NCBI RefSeq assembly: GCF_012317385.1
Contig: NZ_CP051144.1
Location: forward strand, 434,001 to 498,000
Reading direction: 5' to 3'
Length of the DNA: 64,000 nucleotides
From: Romboutsia sp. CE17
Lineage (GTDB): Bacteria > Bacillota > Clostridia > Peptostreptococcales > Peptostreptococcaceae
Made by a program: the position numbers and the translations under genes. Of the stretch, positions 63,493 through 64,000 are shown in pieces. Under the pieces are notes generated by a model. It made no database searches. It was given only the letters and a program-made list of their open reading frames with translations, and was not told the origin of the DNA. Position 1 is the first letter of the stretch, and every line of letters begins with the position of its first letter.

Positions 63493-64000
63493 AGAGAATA
63501 ACATCTAATATATACTTGACATTAGTTTTTATATTCCTATATGCCCCTATATTTGCCTTAGCAGTTTTCTCGTTTAATGACTCTAAGTCAATGGGAAAAT
63601 GGGAAGGGTTTACTTTTAAGTGGTATGAAGCTTTATTCCAAGATGAAAGAATAATGACAGCTTTATTTTACACTATTGTTATAGCGATTGTAGCTTCTTT
63701 AATAGCTACAGTAATAGGAACGATTACAGCTATTGGAATACATAATATGAGAACAGGTAGGCTTAAAAAAATATTATTAGGAATAAATAATCTACCTATA
63801 TTAAATCCAGATGTTGTAACAGGAGTATCTTTAATGACGCTATTTGTGTTCATAAATATGGAGTTTGGTTTTAGTACTATGTTACTTTCGCATATAGTAT
63901 TCAATATTCCGTATGTAATACTTTCTGTTTTACCAAAATTAAAACAATTGCCTGCAAATATTGAGGAAGCTGCGATGGACTTAGGAGCTACTCCTATGTA
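63486..64000 (+). CDS. potC: spermidine/putrescine ABC transporter permease PotC, truncated by window edge
   Basis: Second permease of the pot system, of which about 171 codons are in the window: YLTLVFIFLYAPIFALAVFSFNDSK (helix 1, residues about 10-35), WYEALFQDERIMTALFYTIVIA, GVSLMTLFVF, and the start of the EAA loop, LPANIEEAAMDLGATPM, at the right edge. The potC frame has no ATG or GTG near the start. Its stop upstream is at about 63456. An ATT at 63486 is preceded at 6 nt by AAGGCGGTGG and would give MLKRITSNIYLTL, matching the usual PotC N-terminus. The only standard alternative is a TTG at 63516, which has no ribosome site and would cut into helix 1. The reading overlaps potB by 7 nt. 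Confidence 0.9.
   Translation, partial: MLKRITSNIYLTLVFIFLYAPIFALAVFSFNDSKSMGKWEGFTFKWYEALFQDERIMTALFYTIVIAIVASLIATVIGTITAIGIHNMRTGRLKKILLGINNLPILNPDVVTGVSLMTLFVFINMEFGFSTMLLSHIVFNIPYVILSVLPKLKQLPANIEEAAMDLGATPM

Noticed and set aside
1-64000. CRISPR array, toxin-antitoxin pair, phage-defence island, insertion sequence or prophage
   Set aside because: I saw no regularly spaced repeats, transposase, integrase or defence-type genes; gene order and composition look like stable chromosome backbone.

Overview
The window is AT-rich, densely coded, low-GC Firmicute DNA. A Coat F-type spore protein, an RNase J, a leucine T-box leader, ECF transporters, strong GGAGG-type ribosome binding sites and A/T-biased codons all point to an anaerobic spore-forming clostridium. 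Peptostreptococcaceae (Romboutsia/Paraclostridium-like) is my best guess, inferred from gene content and not from any marker gene. I see no tRNA, rRNA, CRISPR array, insertion sequence, prophage or integrase. It reads as ordinary chromosomal backbone with many one- to four-gene transcription units, most ended by clear rho-independent terminators.

Layout. 0-5 kb: a dicarboxylate/amino-acid:cation symporter, a frameshifted MerR-type regulator, a YkvI-family membrane protein and a LarA-type lactate racemase homologue. 5-10 kb: GtrA-like protein (minus strand), Mrp ATPase with a DUF134 protein, two genes of unknown function, an M20 amidohydrolase and a Coat F protein (minus strand). 10-24 kb: RNase J, a MacB-type ABC transporter whose permease carries a long coiled coil, a tiny Cys-rich membrane protein, YhcH-like and DUF1846 proteins, DNA polymerase IV, a Crp/Fnr regulator (minus), SfsA, an S1-domain protein with a tandem-repeat linker, and a PHP phosphatase.

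24-33 kb is the biosynthetic core. A leucine-specific T-box leader (specifier CUU) precedes leuA-leuC-leuD-leuB, which together convert 2-ketoisovalerate to 2-ketoisocaproate. Next comes a serine cluster: a class-V aminotransferase, a short 3-phosphoglycerate dehydrogenase and a DUF1015 protein. No phosphoserine phosphatase is visible. 33-50 kb: an AGCS-like symporter, an SH3b-NlpC/P60 wall hydrolase with a WalR-box-like site, an OmpR/HisKA two-component pair, a YgiQ radical SAM protein, a complete ECF transporter (S component, double ATPase, T component), an APC amino-acid permease (minus), a calcium-type P-ATPase, FolD and a PAS-HD-GYP protein.

50-64 kb: an unknown membrane protein, a NupC transporter, a NitT/TauT-type ABC transporter, an X-Pro aminopeptidase, YbaK, CvfB (minus), a GntR regulator with a double palindromic operator followed by nagB, DedA, and a cupin-XRE regulator leading a potABC polyamine transporter that runs off the right edge.

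I found no convincing new multi-gene system. The observations most worth a second look are the single-base frameshift in the MerR gene, a split repeat on both sides of the DUF1846 gene, the serine cluster with its DGHHR-motif DUF1015 protein, an apparent ATT start codon for potC, and several regulatory dyads.
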